Assembly: GCF_016056295.1 (NCBI RefSeq)
Contig: NZ_JAECZB010000021.1
Span: forward strand, 1 to 63,508
From: Atlanticothrix silvestris CENA357
Lineage (GTDB): Bacteria > Cyanobacteriota > Cyanobacteriia > Cyanobacteriales > Nostocaceae
Length of the DNA: 63,508 bases
Direction: 5' to 3'
Shown: piece after piece, positions 46,146-54,724 of the stretch
How the letters are laid out: every line of letters starts with the position of its first letter
Position numbering within the stretch: position 1 is the first letter of the stretch
Made by a program: the position numbers and the translations under genes
The notes under the pieces: generated by a model
What the model was told of the DNA's origin: nothing
The model's database searches: none
What the model saw: only the letters and a program-made list of their open reading frames with translations

Positions 46146-46598
46146 ATGACTAGTTTTTTTGAATTCGAAGCAGATTTTGTCAATTCTCTGCGTTGCATAC
46201 CTATGCAAGTCCGTTACAAACTAGATACCTGCGGTATTAAGCTAAAACTGTCTGACTGGAACCAAATGACTCAAGCTGAGCGTGAAACTTTAGTTGAATT
46301 ACCTTGCACAAAGGAAGCAGAAGTTAAACTTTATCAAGAATATCTTCAACAGCTAATTTTAGAACGCACGGGTATACCAGCTTCAAAGTTGCCCATTGAG
46401 GATTGTCCCGCATGGATGGACTCTAGCAAGGTGCCAGTTAGTCTCCAAGAAAAAATTCAAGAAATAGATGTTAACCTCACACTGCAACAGTGGCAGACTC
46501 TAACTCCCTTACAGCGTTTTGCTCTGATTAAACTTAGTCGTTCTGGACATGAAAATAAAAACTTTCCCCTAGCTCTAGCAGAATTTCATCTGCTTTAG
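46146..46598 (+). CDS. Nitrate reductase-associated protein
   Basis: 150 residues matching a small family found next to narB in cyanobacteria (TIGR02664-like). Its start FFEFEADFVNSLRCIPMQVR and the segments IKLKLSDWNQMTQAERETL and VPVSLQEKIQEIDVNLTLQQ are typical; the C terminus is a tandem repeat-like copy of the same W-x-x-(L/M)-T motif. The molecular role is unknown; assembly or cofactor insertion of nitrate reductase is often assumed. Two cysteine-containing motifs (LPCTKEAEV, DCPAW) stand out. Confidence 0.88.
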   Translation: MTSFFEFEADFVNSLRCIPMQVRYKLDTCGIKLKLSDWNQMTQAERETLVELPCTKEAEVKLYQEYLQQLILERTGIPASKLPIEDCPAWMDSSKVPVSLQEKIQEIDVNLTLQQWQTLTPLQRFALIKLSRSGHENKNFPLALAEFHLL

Positions 46599-47418
46599 TA
46601 CATGGTTAAGAGTTTGAAGTCAAAAGTTTAAGACCTATTAATCCTTCCACAGCGCTAGTATCGCCGCACAAGCTGACTAAATAACGGAAAATCGTTCTAG
46701 CCTACAGAGATAGGCTTCGTTCTTGTAGTCCTAGAGTGGAAGCCTGTTAGGCTTTGCGAGAATGAAACAGTTCTGCTAATGCTGTTTACCTAGCGAGTTT
46801 GTGCTATCTGACCATTTTAAAGACAAAACTTGTCTAATTATGTCTTTAAAATTTATCTGCAATATACACAGCTTACCAAAAGCTAGATGTTGGTAGTCTT
46901 ATCAGGTTTTTATGTCTATTTCGGCTTAATATTCATCAAATTGGAGAATGTGTTTGTGACACATTTCCATAATATTATCGCGGGTGGTGGCACTTGATAC
47001 GAGGATAGATATATCAGTGGAATCTGGTTTTTGAGAATATTACCTTCTTTGCCTATGAATAATATTTTAGGAATCAATAATTAAGATGACAAAACTAACC
47101 ATTTATCTCAAAAATTCCTAAAAATTACTCGAATAAATTTATTGATGGTAAAATTTTCTCCGAAATCAAGACCGAGATTTAACCTAGCTTTATTAATTAA
47201 TCAAAATTTCACAAAATAAAAATCTAACTATAATTTATCGGCTATTTTTGAAAAAACTGATAAAGACATAATTATTCAGTTAACGTCGAATAAATCAACC
47301 AAACAGAGTTGAAAATTAAGTTTAAGCAATTAATAATTGCAAATGTAAGGTTAAGCAATCAAAGCTTAATCTTACACAAATGCTACTGTTTTTCTAAATT
47401 TCATAGGAGATGAAATCA
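46599..47418. other. Long non-coding region upstream of the precursor peptide genes
   Basis: No gene in 820 bases. Small hairpins occur at 46699-46716 (AGCCTA/TAGGCT) and 46740-46754 (AAGCCT/AGGCTT); their setting recalls the ends of IS200/IS605-type elements. A strong inverted repeat lies at 46814-46852. The last 400 bases are A+T-rich and likely hold the promoter of the peptide cluster. Confidence 0.5.
46814..46852. repeat. 12-bp perfect inverted repeat
   Basis: ATTTTAAAGACA (46814-46825) and TGTCTTTAAAAT (46841-46852) flank a 15-base loop. It could be a terminator, an operator or a structured RNA element. Confidence 0.65.
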
Positions 47419-47700
47419 ATGAAAAATATCAAGTATTCTGCACTGAATTCTGCTGGTTCTGAACTATTTGTGGATTCTGAGAGCTTTCTACAAGACCTAT
47501 CTGATACAGATGCTATGGCTGTGCAGGGAGGAGAAGGCCCCGACATCAATAAGTTGCTTGAGTTTGGTATAAACGTGTATGCACTTAATAATATTGTCTC
47601 CATAGTGAAGACATTTACTGGTGCTGCTCCAGGTGGCGGTGCTGCTCCAGGTGGCGGTGCTGCTCCAGGTGGTGGTGCTGGTGGCGAAGAGGGTGGCTGA
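47419..47700 (+). CDS. Double-glycine precursor peptide 1 with Ala-Pro-Gly repeat tail
   Basis: ATG 47419 is chosen because AGGAG (47405-47409) lies 9 bases before it; an ATG at 47410 would touch that site. The 93-residue peptide has an acidic leader (SESFLQDLSDTDAMAVQGG, Gly-Gly at 37-38) of the bacteriocin/RiPP export type. The core has a hydrophobic helix NNIVSIVKTF, then three perfect or near-perfect 18-bp units encoding GAAPGG. It has no cysteine; only Ser61, Thr65 and Thr67 could be dehydrated. The next gene encodes a paralogue with the Gly-Gly at the same place. Its processing enzymes are probably the kinase and HopA1-like protein downstream. Product not known. Confidence 0.8.
   Translation: MKNIKYSALNSAGSELFVDSESFLQDLSDTDAMAVQGGEGPDINKLLEFGINVYALNNIVSIVKTFTGAAPGGGAAPGGGAAPGGGAGGEEGG
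47620..47673 (+). repeat. Three tandem 18-bp units inside precursor gene 1
   Basis: GGTGCTGCTCCAGGTGGC occurs twice exactly (47620-47655) and once with a final T (47656-47673). Each encodes Gly-Ala-Ala-Pro-Gly-Gly. Copy number could vary between strains. Confidence 0.9.
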
Positions 47701-47902
47701 TCCGGGCTAAAGACCAATTTAGTTCAGCGCTGATTTAGGCAAACGTCAATAGTTTATATCTTACTTTTGAATAGGATTCAGTTATCAAAAGCTGAATCCT
47801 ACTCAAATTTGTTAGTGAACAGGATAAAAAATAAGGGTTTAATCTTGCTCAATTAATCCAGTATATAAATAACATTAATAATTTTTTTAAGGAGTAGAAG
47901 AA

Positions 47903-48145
47903 ATGGCTAAAAGTTCTATCGCTGATTTACACTATATATCTCCTGAAAGATTACAAGATACCGAACACATTTTACAAGAATTATCCGATATAGAATCCAT
48001 GCTTGTACATGGTGGCAAAAACAATGTATTGAATGAAAATATTGATTTTGGCACAAAAGCTTTGGAGTATGCATTAGTGGGATTTGCTATCTATAACATT
48101 GTCTCACTAGTCAAATTATTTATTAATCGGCCTCAACCTCAGTGA
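47903..48145 (+). CDS. Double-glycine precursor peptide 2
   Basis: An 80-residue paralogue of the upstream peptide. AAGGAG lies eight bases before ATG 47903. The leader TEHILQELSDIESMLVHGG places Gly-Gly at residues 37-38, exactly as in peptide 1. The core is IDFGTKALEYALVGFAIYNI then VSLVKLFINRPQPQ: it shares the FG and the NIVS(I/L)VK(T/L)F motifs but has a seven-residue insertion and no Ala-Pro-Gly tail. There is no cysteine; Thr51 and Ser68 are the only core hydroxyl residues, and Ser68 aligns with Ser61 of peptide 1. It lies 35 bases before the kinase gene. Confidence 0.82.
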   Translation: MAKSSIADLHYISPERLQDTEHILQELSDIESMLVHGGKNNVLNENIDFGTKALEYALVGFAIYNIVSLVKLFINRPQPQ

Positions 48146-48180
48146 GAGGTTAATTTTTTTTCACAATTTTTCCAGCTAGA

Positions 48181-49344
48181 ATGAGACTTAAAAATATGAC
48201 ATTTCTATTAAGTAATAAAAATGTTTTTGAATATCTGTTTGACAAAGGTATATGTACTGAAGAGAGCAAGTCTAGAAGTAAAGTTGAATTAAAACCTGCT
48301 AAAAACTTTAATTTATTACTTACCTTGCCAGAAGGTGATAAATTTCTAGTTAAGCAAGAGCCTCACAATCGTCAAGGAAAAGCAGCAGGTAACTTGTTGA
48401 AAGAGTGGCAATTTCAAAAGGTGCTACAAAATTTTTCAGAATTTAGAGATATTCGTTCCTCATTTTCGCAAGCAATTTACTTTGATATTGAGAATTCAAT
48501 TATTGTTTTTGATTATCTCCAAGATTATTGTGATTTGGCAGATTTCTACAGTAGAGATAACGTCTTTCCTCCTGTTGTTGCAACCGCAAGTAGTGCAATA
48601 GTTGCCTCAATTCATCGCTTAACTTTAGACCGTCGAGACTATCAAGAATTGTTTGAATCTGAGACAGGAGCATTTAGTAACGCAGCTTTTAAGATGCTTT
48701 TTAGTTTAGAACAACTGACTCCAGAAATTTTTGGTCAGTATCCTGATGATGCTTTGAAATTCTTTGCACTTTATCAGCGCTACTCTAGTTTGAAACAGGC
48801 GCTTGCAGAGTTAAGCAATGTTATGGAACCTTGTTGTTTAATTCATAACGACCTGAAACTGAATAATATTCTACTATCCAATAGTTGGGAAGAAGCACTT
48901 TCTCAAACATCACAACCAGCTAATAGTATCATTCGCCTGATTGACTGGGAAATGTCATGTTGGGGAGATCCGGCTAGTGATTTAGGAGCGCTCATTGCTA
49001 GTTATCTGCAAATCTGGTTGTATGGCTTGATTACTAGTAAAAATATAGCCATTGAAGAGTCTTTACATCTAGCCACAACTCCTTTAGAACTCCTCCAACC
49101 TTCGCTAGCTGCTATAGCAAATGCTTATTTAAGTAACTTTCCTGAAATTTTGCAGCGCCATCCTAATTTTTGGTTGCGAGTTATGCAATTTTCTGGACTA
49201 GCCTTAATTCAGGCAATTTTAGCAACACTCCAGCATCAAAAAACCTTCGGAAATTCAGAGATTTGTATGCTTCAGATTGCTAAAACTTTGTTGTGCCGTC
49301 CACAACAATCCATCCAGACTGTATTTGGTATGGCAGCTTTGTAG
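48181..49344 (+). CDS. Aminoglycoside phosphotransferase-like kinase (LxmK/TvaC-like)
   Basis: A 387-residue APH/choline-kinase-fold protein. Catalytic loop CCLIHNDLKLNNILL has Asp224 and Asn229; the metal-binding site is Asp255 in LIDWEMSCWGDPASDLG. A nucleotide-binding Lys is probably in GDKFLVKQEPH. Its position after two precursor peptides and before a HopA1-family gene matches the phosphotransferase plus HopA1 pair that dehydrates Ser/Thr in class V lanthipeptide (LxmK/LxmY) and thioamitide (TvaC/TvaD) pathways. That role is inferred from context; the fold is certain. It begins with ATG 48181 or 48196 and ends 34 bases before the next ATG. Confidence 0.88.
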   Translation: MRLKNMTFLLSNKNVFEYLFDKGICTEESKSRSKVELKPAKNFNLLLTLPEGDKFLVKQEPHNRQGKAAGNLLKEWQFQKVLQNFSEFRDIRSSFSQAIYFDIENSIIVFDYLQDYCDLADFYSRDNVFPPVVATASSAIVASIHRLTLDRRDYQELFESETGAFSNAAFKMLFSLEQLTPEIFGQYPDDALKFFALYQRYSSLKQALAELSNVMEPCCLIHNDLKLNNILLSNSWEEALSQTSQPANSIIRLIDWEMSCWGDPASDLGALIASYLQIWLYGLITSKNIAIEESLHLATTPLELLQPSLAAIANAYLSNFPEILQRHPNFWLRVMQFSGLALIQAILATLQHQKTFGNSEICMLQIAKTLLCRPQQSIQTVFGMAAL

Positions 49345-49378
49345 TTATCTAAGTGAATTTATTACAAGTAAAAAAATT

Positions 49379-50488
49379 ATGCAATTGCTAAATTCATATA
49401 CATCGCACATTTCAAGCCAGCCATTACTAGCAACTTTAGAAGATATAGCTAGTAAGGTTGAGATTCAATCTCGTTTTTGTATTTACCATCCAGATTACAA
49501 ACCTTTAAAACTTCCAGATGAGGCAATATCTCGCTTTGAGCGATTACCATTAAATCTCCAACACAAATTTCTTAATTTTCAACTGTGCAATTTTCTCTAC
49601 AGTATCTATTATAATGGCGCTGGACGAACTATTCTAGCTATAAATACAGAGGATACACATTCAAAAAACAGTCAAAATTTAGAAAATAACACTTTTATGG
49701 GAGTTGATGAAGACTTTTATAATCAATTGCATTTGTCTAATAAAGGTGAAGGTTATTTTGAAACTGGTTGGCAAGTACTTGGAGAAAAGAGCAATGGTAA
49801 TTTAGTAGTCAAAAAAGATGAGTTGACTTTACAGATCGAGCCAAAACGCCATCTTCAAAATACACAAAAATGGGCTCTTAATGATTTAGTTGCCATCAAA
49901 ATGCCACCGAATCTAGTACAAAACGGTTTTTATATGGCAGTTGGTAATGCTGGCTTGTCAAATCATACTGATACAGCCATCGATTCACAACTTGTACGTG
50001 TCTACTTTAATGTAAGTCCTGAAGGTGCGGTTGCTGTCATGGGCAGTTTAACATGCCAACTAAACACTATGTTTATTCCTTTCACTTTCAAAGCACTATA
50101 CAATCCTTCGGATTATGACCGTTATGATACAGCCGTGCTTTACTTTGACAAAAGCAACTATCCAATTATTTGGCAGGTGCTGCGATCGCTATACGTAAAG
50201 TATAAGCCGCATTTTAGGGAGCAGATGTTACTATTTACAAAATTTCTAGCACCAGGACTTGCTCTAGCAGAAGAGCCAAATAATAAATTTATAGCTAAAG
50301 AAAGTTTTGGTTTGAACCGCTGCCAGATTGTTACTCGTAGTTTGCTAGAAGCTTGGCAACAAGGAGATGAATCAACAAAAAATCGGATGGCTTTGATTAT
50401 TAAACAATTCGCGTTGCGGGGAATTGAATTGCACTGTCCTTACCTCAATTCCAACTCTCAGGATGTTTACACACCCTTAAAGTTATAA
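49379..50488 (+). CDS. HopA1-family protein (LxmY-like lyase candidate)
   Basis: ATG 49379 gives 369 residues; the frame extends upstream into the kinase gene but this would overlap it. The protein resembles the type III effector HopA1 family: YNGAGRTILAINTED, a conserved GWQVLGEKSNGNLVVKKDEL block, VAIKMPPNLVQNGFYMAVGN, VRVYFNVSPEGAVAVMGSL, and FGLNRCQIVTRSLLEAWQQG near the C terminus. In cyanobacteria and actinobacteria such proteins are not effectors but occur beside phosphotransferases in RiPP clusters, where they eliminate phosphate from pSer/pThr. Tight coupling to the kinase supports the same here. Catalytic residues cannot be assigned from sequence alone. Confidence 0.85.
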   Translation: MQLLNSYTSHISSQPLLATLEDIASKVEIQSRFCIYHPDYKPLKLPDEAISRFERLPLNLQHKFLNFQLCNFLYSIYYNGAGRTILAINTEDTHSKNSQNLENNTFMGVDEDFYNQLHLSNKGEGYFETGWQVLGEKSNGNLVVKKDELTLQIEPKRHLQNTQKWALNDLVAIKMPPNLVQNGFYMAVGNAGLSNHTDTAIDSQLVRVYFNVSPEGAVAVMGSLTCQLNTMFIPFTFKALYNPSDYDRYDTAVLYFDKSNYPIIWQVLRSLYVKYKPHFREQMLLFTKFLAPGLALAEEPNNKFIAKESFGLNRCQIVTRSLLEAWQQGDESTKNRMALIIKQFALRGIELHCPYLNSNSQDVYTPLKL

Positions 50489-50777
50489 ATCTTTGAACTG
50501 ATTAAATTGCATGTTTTTTATGATTGTTAGCCTACATTGCCCTTGGTATAAACTGTTAATTTTATACTAAAGGCTTTTTTAGTATTAAATGATCTATTTG
50601 GTCTAGTTGGGAATTAAATCTGTCTGGGGATATAAACAAAAGAAAATATCAAGGAATTAATTTACTACTATTTATGGCTGTAATTGTCAAAAGTACTTAA
50701 CTAATATTGAAGCTACTTGAATAATTACCAAAATCTCAGTTTTTACTTTTTTTAGTTGGGTGAGGTTTGCAGTATTT
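50489..50777. other. Spacer between the HopA1-like gene and the HTH gene
   Basis: No gene. A+T-rich; the HTH gene could have its own promoter here. Confidence 0.45.
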
Positions 50778-51383
50778 ATGTCAAAAAATATTAACTCTTT
50801 TCAAACTCCTGAAAACTATCAAGCTAATACCAGCCATTTTTTAACACCTTTTCAAAAAAAAATTCTACTGAAAAATGTACAAGCAAATTTACAGCCAGAA
50901 TACCGCCGTCGCATCGAAATTATGTTGTTGGCAGATCAAGGTAAATCTCCAACCCAAATTTGTAAGATATTAGGCTGTTCTTACCATATGGCGCGATATT
51001 GGAGTGGTTTAGCAAAAGCTGGTTTAGCTCACCAATGGCAAGAGCAACAAATAGGTCGACCAAAGAGTGTTAACGAGCAGTATCTTGAACGCTTAAAGGA
51101 ATTAGTAAGCCATAGCCCTCGTGAGTATGGCTATCCCTTTAAAAACTGGACGGCGCAATGGTTAAGTAAACATTTAGCCAGTGAAATTGGGATTGAAATT
51201 ACCGATCGCCATATCAGTCGTCTGCTCAAACAAATGGGATTATCTACAAGACAAACAAACAATAATCTTAAACAAAAAACTGATGATAATCAGGATTTTG
51301 AAATTATGATAGATGATCTACAATTGAGTTGTGAATCTAATAGTTTTCAATTGCCGCTTAATTTCATTAATGCCAATCACTAA
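50778..51383 (+). CDS. Helix-turn-helix protein related to IS630-type transposase N-termini
   Basis: 201 residues from ATG 50778 (a GTG six codons upstream is less likely). Residues ~32-65 form a first helix-turn-helix (SPTQICKILGCSYHMARYWS) and residues ~95-145 a winged second one (WTAQWLSKHLASEIGIEITD, then RHISRLLKQMGLSTR). This tandem layout is that of IS630-type transposase DNA-binding regions, but there is no DDE catalytic domain and no terminal repeats around it. The tail is acidic. It is therefore likely a domesticated DNA-binding protein, possibly the regulator of the adjacent peptide cluster. Confidence 0.75.
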   Translation: MSKNINSFQTPENYQANTSHFLTPFQKKILLKNVQANLQPEYRRRIEIMLLADQGKSPTQICKILGCSYHMARYWSGLAKAGLAHQWQEQQIGRPKSVNEQYLERLKELVSHSPREYGYPFKNWTAQWLSKHLASEIGIEITDRHISRLLKQMGLSTRQTNNNLKQKTDDNQDFEIMIDDLQLSCESNSFQLPLNFINANH

Positions 51384-52081
51384 TTTTGTTGTAAAACAGA
51401 GTATATACCCCCTGAATTTTACATCAACAGTTAGTGTCTCAATTTAGCAAAACCTTATACCAATTCACAATTCGCAATGACGCTCCTTCGTCGCTCTAAG
51501 CGTAGCTATGCCGCAGGCTTTACGCTGCGAAGATCGCAATTCGCAATTAAAAAACCTAGATACAGTAAACTTTTCAAGGTTTATATCTGTATTAAATTTT
51601 TCGTGAAATGGTATTAGATGTAACTTTTGCATAAACAGAACTAGCCGAGTTTTGAAACTAACCCTGTTCTGTCACTCTCGGAAAACAATAATCGAAGCAA
51701 TATTCTGAAACTTTGATTGAGCCAAGCTTTGAGGCTTTATTTTCTAACAGTAACTAAAATTTATAGCCAAAACTTAGAAATTAAAGCCTCGAAAGGCTTT
51801 CAGCGATTGGGTTCTCCCAAAGTGATAAAAGAGGGCTAATATAAATCTACGAAGATCATTAGGGAGCATCCTGGTTGGACAGATAGCCCGCTACGCGAAC
51901 AGACCAGAAGTCTGGGGCTCTGCCGACTTGTACCGCTAAAGCGGAACCCGCAGGGTAGCAACTGGCGCACGATTTCCAATCGCTCGGTGTTTCTTCAAAG
52001 AGTGGATACTCCCGATCATTACTTCCTAAAAATTAATTTAGTAATAAATAATAAATATCTTTAATTCATAGGAATTGAAGT
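51384..52081. other. Repeat-rich intergenic region with an inserted element
   Basis: No gene in 698 bases. TTCACAATTCGCAATGACGC with GCTATGCCGCAGGC-type G+C-rich repeats fill 51455-51550. Two copies of a sequence around AAGCCTCGAAAGGCTT and AGCTTTGAGGCTTTA occur between 51720 and 51800. A small mobile element lies at 51862-52013. Confidence 0.6.
51862..52013. mobile_element. MITE with GGGAGNATCC inverted ends and 8-bp duplication
   Basis: Left end GGGAGCATCC (51862-51871) and complement of the right end GGGAGTATCC (52004-52013) match at 9 of 10 positions. Flanking GATCATTA occurs at 51854-51861 and again at 52014-52021, an exact 8-bp target-site duplication. The 152-bp interior is G+C-rich repeat DNA without a gene. 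It must have moved in relatively recently, since the duplication is perfect. Confidence 0.88.
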
Positions 52082-52816
52082 ATGATAAAAAATTTTATTC
52101 TTTCTCCTGACGATATCATTTATCAAATCAAGCTTTCTTGCCAACTTCCAGATATAATTGAAGCAATAATGATTCGTAAAATTATTGCCGATGCTGCTGC
52201 TCAAGCAGGTATAAAAGTTGAAAAATCAGAGCTTCAACAGGCGGCAGACGACATACGATTAGCAAGAAATCTTGTCAAAGCTAAAGATACTGGAGCGTGG
52301 CTCGAAAAACATTATCTTTCTCTCAATGACTTTAAAGAATTAGCAGAGATTTACTTACTCTCTGTAAAATTAGCAAATTATTTATTTGCCGAGCAAGTTG
52401 AACCCTTCTTTATTGAACATAGGCTCAATTATACTGCAACTGTTACGTATGAAGTTGTTTTAGATGACCAAGACTTAGCTTTAGAACTGTTTTATGCACT
52501 GCAAAAAAACGAAATCTGTTTCCAAGATATAGCCCACAAATATATACAAGAACCAGAACTGCGCCGTGTAGGCGGATATTGCGGGATACGATACCGTAGC
52601 AATTTTAGCCCGCAGATTGCAGCTTGTGTCTTTACTGCCCATCCACCGCAGATACTCAAGCCAATTGTCACACACAAAGGAGTCCATCTCATTTGGGTTG
52701 AAGAAATCATTCAACCTCAATTAAACGAACCACTGCGCTGTCAGATTTTAGCAGACTTGCTTTCTGCTTGGTTAAAGCAACAACTTGAGGAAGCTAAAAT
52801 TGTGGTGCAAATTTGA
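52082..52816 (+). CDS. Parvulin-type peptidyl-prolyl isomerase
   Basis: A 244-residue PpiC/SurA-type protein without a signal peptide. The N-terminal ~115 residues are a helical chaperone region (IIEAIMIRKIIADAAAQAGI; DTGAWLEKHYLSLNDFKELA). The rotamase domain covers residues ~118-215: ALQKNEICFQDIAHKYIQEP, RRVGGYCGIRYRSN and PIVTHKGVHLIWVEEI are recognisable. In cyanobacteria such signal-less isomerases often occur beside bacteriocin/ABC export genes, where they may assist peptide folding or export. AGGAATTGAAGT stands before the start. No ABC exporter lies in this window, so the link to the peptide cluster is inferred. Confidence 0.85.
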   Translation: MIKNFILSPDDIIYQIKLSCQLPDIIEAIMIRKIIADAAAQAGIKVEKSELQQAADDIRLARNLVKAKDTGAWLEKHYLSLNDFKELAEIYLLSVKLANYLFAEQVEPFFIEHRLNYTATVTYEVVLDDQDLALELFYALQKNEICFQDIAHKYIQEPELRRVGGYCGIRYRSNFSPQIAACVFTAHPPQILKPIVTHKGVHLIWVEEIIQPQLNEPLRCQILADLLSAWLKQQLEEAKIVVQI

Positions 52817-53344
52817 CCTCAGTAGATTGCATTTTCCCAAACTTACACCAGAGGGTGATCTGCCAAAGTTCGGATTAAATACGTTTGGCAATTCTATATT
52901 TTTTCAATGCTAATAAATGTGGCAAACACTACTAAATATTTAACTAATTATTATCCATTAAACTTGCAGTAAAATGTCAAAAGTACATCAGTGAGGTACT
53001 CTGAATTAAGATATAGGACTCTTATTTGATTTTTGAACAAAAGTCAGTAAACATCTATTCCTTCTTTATTGTTCTTTGTTGCCTGTTCCCTCCTCTTATG
53101 AGAGATTCAGGAATCAAATCGGATTACTATGTCTGATAAATAAGACACAAAAAATACTCACCCTAGCCAGAATGCTTGCCAAAATTGGGTTAGACAATTT
53201 TAAATTTTGAATCAGCGAAATTTGAATTTCTTTGCCAGGAGTAAAGCTATAGTGTATTTAGCAATCCTGCTCTTGGTGTGGCTAAGGTCAAGTCCTACTG
53301 CCAAAAGTATCTTATGAATTAGTTTGGAAAGACACTCTAACTCG
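52817..53344. other. Intergenic region before the FHA-PrsW gene
   Basis: Nothing recognisable in 528 bases; A+T-rich, no gene, no strong hairpin. Confidence 0.5.
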
Positions 53345-54724
53345 ATGACAGGCAAAAACGCAAGACATAACGCATTTCTGCGACTGGTGTCTGGTAATGG
53401 AGCAGCTTTGGGGACGGAATCTCGCTACCCGCTGTTTACCAGTAAAGAGGTAGTAATTGGACGCGACCCCAGTTGCCAAGTTGTCTTAGATGCCATGATG
53501 TATCGGATGGTATCTCGTCGTCATGCTGTGGTTCGTCCCCTTTCTTCATCTCCAGATAGCAAATTTAGCTGGCTACTTTGTGATTTAAATAGTGCCAATG
53601 GCACTTACTTAAATGGACAACGTTTATATGGATGTCAGGAATTGCACTCAGGCGATCGCATTTCTTTAGGTGCTGATGGGCCGCAATTTATTTTTGAGCA
53701 TGAATCTATATCTCAAGCTACGGTGTTGAGTAATCAAGACGCAGCGTTACCTTCAGCAAGGAACTATCAAAACCACACCTATTTAAAGCCACCAGATTCG
53801 GTCAGTTTCACTCAACTATTTCCGATTATTTCCACTGGCAAAGATTTAACTCGCAAAGCTTACCTTGTGCCAGGAATACTGACTGTAGTATTTGTAGTCT
53901 TGATGTTTGCTACGGTAGGTCAGCCCCAAGCTAATCAAATAATCGTGGCAATTTACATAGCGTTTGCTGCTTACTATTTTGTTTACCAACTTTGCGGGAA
54001 ACAAAAGCCGTGGTGGGTGCTAATAGGTGCGGCTTTGAGTACAGCGCTGATTTTGCTCAGTCCTGTATTGGATTTATTTATCTTTGTATTTCGCAGTATT
54101 CTGCCTGGTAGCTTACCCTCACCTGACGAATCTATCACCTTCACAGAATTACTGGTGCGAATGTTTTTTGGGGCTGGGTTGATGGAAGAATTACTCAAGG
54201 CTTTGCCTGTAATTGGGGCATATTTCATTGGTAACGGCTTACCCTCACCTTGGCGAGAACGCATTGGTGTTTGGGAACCTCTAGATGGCATTCTTTTGGG
54301 AACAGCTTCTGCTGTAGGTTTCACTTTATTGGAAACTTTGGGGCAGTATGTACCAGACATCACTCGTAATGTTGCCCAACAGGTGGGTGTGGGGGCTGTT
54401 AGTCAATTGGTGGGTTTACAACTGCTGATTCCACGCATTCTCGGTTCCGTGGCAGGGCACATGGCTTATAGCGGTTATTTGGGGTATTTTATTGGGTTAG
54501 CTGTTCTCAAGCCCCGTCGGAGTTGGCAAATTCTCGCCGTTGGCTATCTGAGTGCTGCCGCCCTCCACGCTTTATGGAACGCTACAGGATCTATTAATGC
54601 TTTACTGTTGGTGGTAGTTGGAGTGTTATCTTATGCTTTTTTGATGGCAGCAATTCTCAAGGCACGGGCATTATCACCGACGCGATCGCAAAATTTTGCG
54701 ACCCGCTTTCTCGGCCCTAAATAA
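53345..54724 (+). CDS. FHA domain-PrsW intramembrane metalloprotease fusion
   Basis: 459 residues from ATG 53345 (a TTG seven codons upstream is possible). An N-terminal FHA phosphothreonine-binding domain (~18-120; VVIGRDPSCQVVLD, MVSRRHAVV, LNSANGTYLNGQRL) is followed by about eight spans of a PrsW protease. Its conserved motif EELLK is at residues 281-285 (GLMEELLKALPVIGAYF). Later conserved histidines lie in VAGHMAYSGYLGYF and ALHALWNATGS. PrsW cleaves anti-sigma factors or other membrane proteins; here FHA may bring it to a phosphorylated partner. It converges with the PP2C/CHAT genes, which share the phospho-signalling theme. Confidence 0.9.
   Translation: MTGKNARHNAFLRLVSGNGAALGTESRYPLFTSKEVVIGRDPSCQVVLDAMMYRMVSRRHAVVRPLSSSPDSKFSWLLCDLNSANGTYLNGQRLYGCQELHSGDRISLGADGPQFIFEHESISQATVLSNQDAALPSARNYQNHTYLKPPDSVSFTQLFPIISTGKDLTRKAYLVPGILTVVFVVLMFATVGQPQANQIIVAIYIAFAAYYFVYQLCGKQKPWWVLIGAALSTALILLSPVLDLFIFVFRSILPGSLPSPDESITFTELLVRMFFGAGLMEELLKALPVIGAYFIGNGLPSPWRERIGVWEPLDGILLGTASAVGFTLLETLGQYVPDITRNVAQQVGVGAVSQLVGLQLLIPRILGSVAGHMAYSGYLGYFIGLAVLKPRRSWQILAVGYLSAAALHALWNATGSINALLLVVVGVLSYAFLMAAILKARALSPTRSQNFATRFLGPK

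Noticed and set aside
47394-47717. Pro-rich 107-codon frame antisense to precursor peptide 1
   Set aside because: It is the mirror of the Gly-Ala-Ala-Pro-Gly-Gly repeat; the sense frame has a good ribosome site and a paralogue downstream.
49379-50488. HopA1-like protein as a type III secretion effector
   Set aside because: There is no type III secretion context in cyanobacteria; coupling to a kinase and precursor peptides favours a biosynthetic role.
50778-51383. HTH protein as an active IS630 transposase
   Set aside because: It lacks the DDE domain, and no flanking terminal inverted repeats with TA duplication were found.
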